This document shows, one piece after another, positions 4,987-7,123 of a stretch of DNA of 7,123 nt. A program made the translations under genes and the position numbers. Position 1 is the first letter of the stretch. The number at the start of each line of letters is the position of its first letter. Source of the DNA: JAYFNU01 sp964458545 (lineage in GTDB: Bacteria; Bacillota; Clostridia; Oscillospirales; Ruminococcaceae); the NCBI GenBank assembly GCA_964458545.1, contig CAYWJF010000072.1, positions 1 through 7,123 of the forward strand. Reading direction: 5' to 3'. Under the pieces are notes generated by a model, which was given only the letters and a program-made list of their open reading frames with translations, was not told the origin of the DNA and made no database searches.

Positions 4987-7065
4987 ATGTACACTCCGGA
5001 CAAAATCAGAAACGTTATGTTGGTCGGACACAGCGGAAGCGGAAAAACATCGCTTGCCGAGGCGCTTTTATTCCTGACCAAATCCACCGATAGGCTCGGA
5101 ACCGTGGCGGACGGAAATACCGTTTGCGATTTCGACCCCGAGGAGATAAAGAGAAAAGCGTCAATTACAACGGCGATAGCTCCGTTTGAATATGACGGCA
5201 AGCATATTAACCTTATCGACGTACCCGGTCTTTTTGACTTCGAGCTCGGTATTTACGAAGGAATTAAGGCGGCGGAATCGGTAGTAGCTACGGTTTCTGC
5301 GCGTTCCGGCGTGGCTGTAGGAACTATTAAAGCAATAAAGCTTGCGACAAAAAACAAGAAATCGAAGATGTTCTTCTTAACGAAGATGGCTGCTGAGCAC
5401 GCCGACTTCAAAAAGGTATACGAGGGCTTAAAGGCAGAATTCGGAACTGGCGTCTGCCCGATAGTTTACCCCGTAGTATCAGAAGGCAAGCCCACTGTTT
5501 ATATCGACCTTCTTAAGAATAAAGCTTACACATATAGTAACGGCAAGGCGTCAGACGCCGCAATTCCCGATACGGCTGGCTATGTTGATGAGCTTCGCGC
5601 CGCAATTCACGAGGCAGTAGCCGAAACTGACGAAGCGCTTATGGAAAAGTTCTTCGGCGGCGAGGAATTTACTGACGACGAAATTGTTAAGGGAATTAAG
5701 GACGGTGTAAAGCAGGGTATTCTAATGCCCGTACTTTGCGGCGACAGCACAACGCTTGAGGGAATAGACCTTCTTCTCGGCGCTATAAACTTTATTCTTC
5801 CGTCACCCGCTGAAATAGGTGAATTTGAAGCGACGGACGCTTCTGGAAACGCTGTTAAGCTTAAAATTGACCAGAACGGACCGCTCGTGGCGTATATCTT
5901 CAAAACCGTATCTGACCCCTTTGTCGGCAAGCTCTCCTTTGTAAAGGTGCTTTCGGGCAAGCTTGCGGGTTCCGTGGCTATGGTTAACGCAAGCACGGGC
6001 GAGTCGGAGAAACCCGGTAAGCTTATATTTGTAAAGGGTAAGAAGCAGATAGACGCGGCTGAAATAGGCGCGGGCGATATCTGCGCGATAACTAAGCTTT
6101 CCGCGGCGAAGACGGGCGACACGCTCTGCTCCGCTGGCAAGGTTTATAAAGTTGCTCCTATTGATTTCCCGCACCCGAGTATGACTATGGCGCTTAAGGC
6201 GAAGAACAAGGGCGACGAGGGCAAGATAGCCGCCGCTATTCAAAAGGTAATGGACGAGGACAAAACCCTCATCTACAGCGTAAATAAAGAAACTGTACAA
6301 CAGGTGGTTTCGGGTCTCGGTGAGCAGCACCTTGATTCTGTTGTTAACAAGCTTAAAGCTAAGTTTGGTGTTGAAGTGGAGCTTATTCCTCCGCGTGTGG
6401 CTTACCGTGAAACGATTAGAGCTAAAGCGGAAGCGGAAGGTAAGCACAAGAAGCAGTCTGGCGGCGCGGGACAGTACGGCGTTGTTCAGATACGCTTTGA
6501 GCCGCTCCTTGATGGAACAGACTTTGAATTCGTGAACGCCGTTGTTGGCGGTACGGTACCGAAGGAATTTATTCCCGCGGTAGAAAAGGGTCTTCGCGAG
6601 GCTATACAGCACGGCGTTCTCGCTGGCTACCCAATGACCGGTTTAAAGGCAACGCTTTATGACGGTAAATATCACCCCGTAGACTCTAAGGAGGTCGCGT
6701 TTAAATCAGCGGCGCGCCTTTCCTACAAGGCTGCTTGCGCACAGGCGAAGCCAGCTATACTTGAGCCTATCGGAACGCTTAAGGCGTATGTACCCGATAC
6801 CAACACGGGCGACATTATGGGCGAAATAAATAAGCGCCGCGGCAGAGTGCTCGGAATGAATCCGGGTGAGGACGGCTTGCAGGTGGTTGAGGCTGAGGTT
6901 CCGATGTCCGAGCTTATCGACTTCACAACCTATATGCGCTCCTCCACGCAGGGTCGCGGAAGCTATTCTGTAGAATTTGCTCGTTACGAGCCGCTTCCTT
7001 CGAACCTTGAACAGAAGGTAATTGACGACGCGAAGGACCTTCGCGAGGCGGAAGAGGACGAATAA
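4987..7065 (+). CDS. Elongation factor G-like translational GTPase (EF-G-2 type paralogue)
   Basis: 692-aa five-domain EF-G homologue acting on the ribosome. The G domain starts with a P-loop GHSGSGKTSL (14-23), where canonical EF-G has GHIDAGKTT. Switch I keeps SITT (59-62). G3 reads DVPGLFDF (78-85) instead of DTPGHVDF, so the catalytic His is Leu82. G4 reads TKMA (132-135) instead of NKMD. Domain II spans about 295-390 and domain III about 391-465, including LGEQHLD (444-450). Domain IV includes KKQSGGAGQYG (488-498), GGTVPKEFIPAVEKG (521-535) and YHPVDSKE (562-569). Domain V includes GDIMGEINKRRG (608-619) and TQGRGSYS (654-661). Length and divergence match EF-G-2 proteins such as the second EF-G of Thermus thermophilus, rather than the main FusA of a str operon, and no rpsL, rpsG or tuf is adjacent. 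Whether it translocates, recycles or acts under stress cannot be read from sequence. It is a single-gene unit with its own terminator. A tetracycline-protection protein is less likely given these motifs. Confidence 0.93.
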   Translation: MYTPDKIRNVMLVGHSGSGKTSLAEALLFLTKSTDRLGTVADGNTVCDFDPEEIKRKASITTAIAPFEYDGKHINLIDVPGLFDFELGIYEGIKAAESVVATVSARSGVAVGTIKAIKLATKNKKSKMFFLTKMAAEHADFKKVYEGLKAEFGTGVCPIVYPVVSEGKPTVYIDLLKNKAYTYSNGKASDAAIPDTAGYVDELRAAIHEAVAETDEALMEKFFGGEEFTDDEIVKGIKDGVKQGILMPVLCGDSTTLEGIDLLLGAINFILPSPAEIGEFEATDASGNAVKLKIDQNGPLVAYIFKTVSDPFVGKLSFVKVLSGKLAGSVAMVNASTGESEKPGKLIFVKGKKQIDAAEIGAGDICAITKLSAAKTGDTLCSAGKVYKVAPIDFPHPSMTMALKAKNKGDEGKIAAAIQKVMDEDKTLIYSVNKETVQQVVSGLGEQHLDSVVNKLKAKFGVEVELIPPRVAYRETIRAKAEAEGKHKKQSGGAGQYGVVQIRFEPLLDGTDFEFVNAVVGGTVPKEFIPAVEKGLREAIQHGVLAGYPMTGLKATLYDGKYHPVDSKEVAFKSAARLSYKAACAQAKPAILEPIGTLKAYVPDTNTGDIMGEINKRRGRVLGMNPGEDGLQVVEAEVPMSELIDFTTYMRSSTQGRGSYSVEFARYEPLPSNLEQKVIDDAKDLREAEEDE

Positions 7066-7081
7066 GAGTTATAAGCTTTTT

Positions 7082-7111
7082 ACACCCGCGATTATTTCGC
7101 GGGTGTTTTTT
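7082..7111 (+). terminator. Intrinsic terminator of the EF-G-like gene
   Basis: A 10-bp stem (ACACCCGCGA 7082-7091 with TCGCGGGTGT 7097-7106), a 5-nt loop and a T6 tail (7106-7111), starting 16 nt after the TAA. This is a textbook Rho-independent terminator. Only 12 uninformative bases follow it. Confidence 0.94.
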
Positions 7112-7123
7112 ATGCTAAAAATG

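Noticed and set aside
5803..6612. 269-codon minus-strand frame inside the EF-G-like gene
   Set aside because: It mirrors the codon bias of the opposite strand. The sense strand carries continuous EF-G motifs across the same stretch.

Overview
The window looks like chromosomal DNA of a Bacillota (Clostridia-type) bacterium. This is inferred from moderate-GC genes separated by very AT-rich gaps, short U-tailed hairpin terminators, TGnTATAAT-style promoters, TTG starts, and an OGG1-type glycosylase of the kind known from clostridia. Genus cannot be read from the sequence. No mobile element, CRISPR array, rRNA or tRNA was seen.

Layout. (a) Positions 1-301 hold an AT-rich remnant of a small membrane-anchored protein whose reading frame appears broken. 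(b) A perfect 28-bp palindrome (336-363) is a bidirectional terminator. It separates that remnant from (c) a minus-strand ogg gene (8-oxoguanine DNA glycosylase/AP lyase), which has its own extended -10 promoter. (d) A 350-bp AT-rich divergent intergenic region carries a promoter in each direction and some unexplained inverted and direct repeats. (e) On the plus strand, rlmB (23S rRNA 2'-O-methyltransferase, TrmH/SpoU family) is followed after 9 nt by (f) an 828-aa membrane protein, and the pair ends at a strong terminator (4842-4882). (g) A separate transcription unit encodes an EF-G-like translational GTPase of the EF-G-2 type, closed by a terminator at 7082-7111. The last 12 bases hold nothing interpretable.

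The most interesting gene is the 828-aa protein. Its C-terminal two thirds keep the eight-helix order and recognisable alignment blocks of a P1B (heavy-metal) P-type ATPase, but the phosphorylated Asp motif (DKTGT), the actuator TGE and the GDGxND hinge are all absent. It also carries a roughly 280-residue charged, probably disordered N-terminal extension. It looks like a dedicated pseudo-P-type-ATPase. The EF-G paralogue also departs from consensus in its catalytic G3 and guanine-specificity G4 motifs. The window therefore holds two translation-linked genes (rRNA methylation and an EF-G paralogue), a DNA-repair gene and one apparent pseudoenzyme of unknown role.
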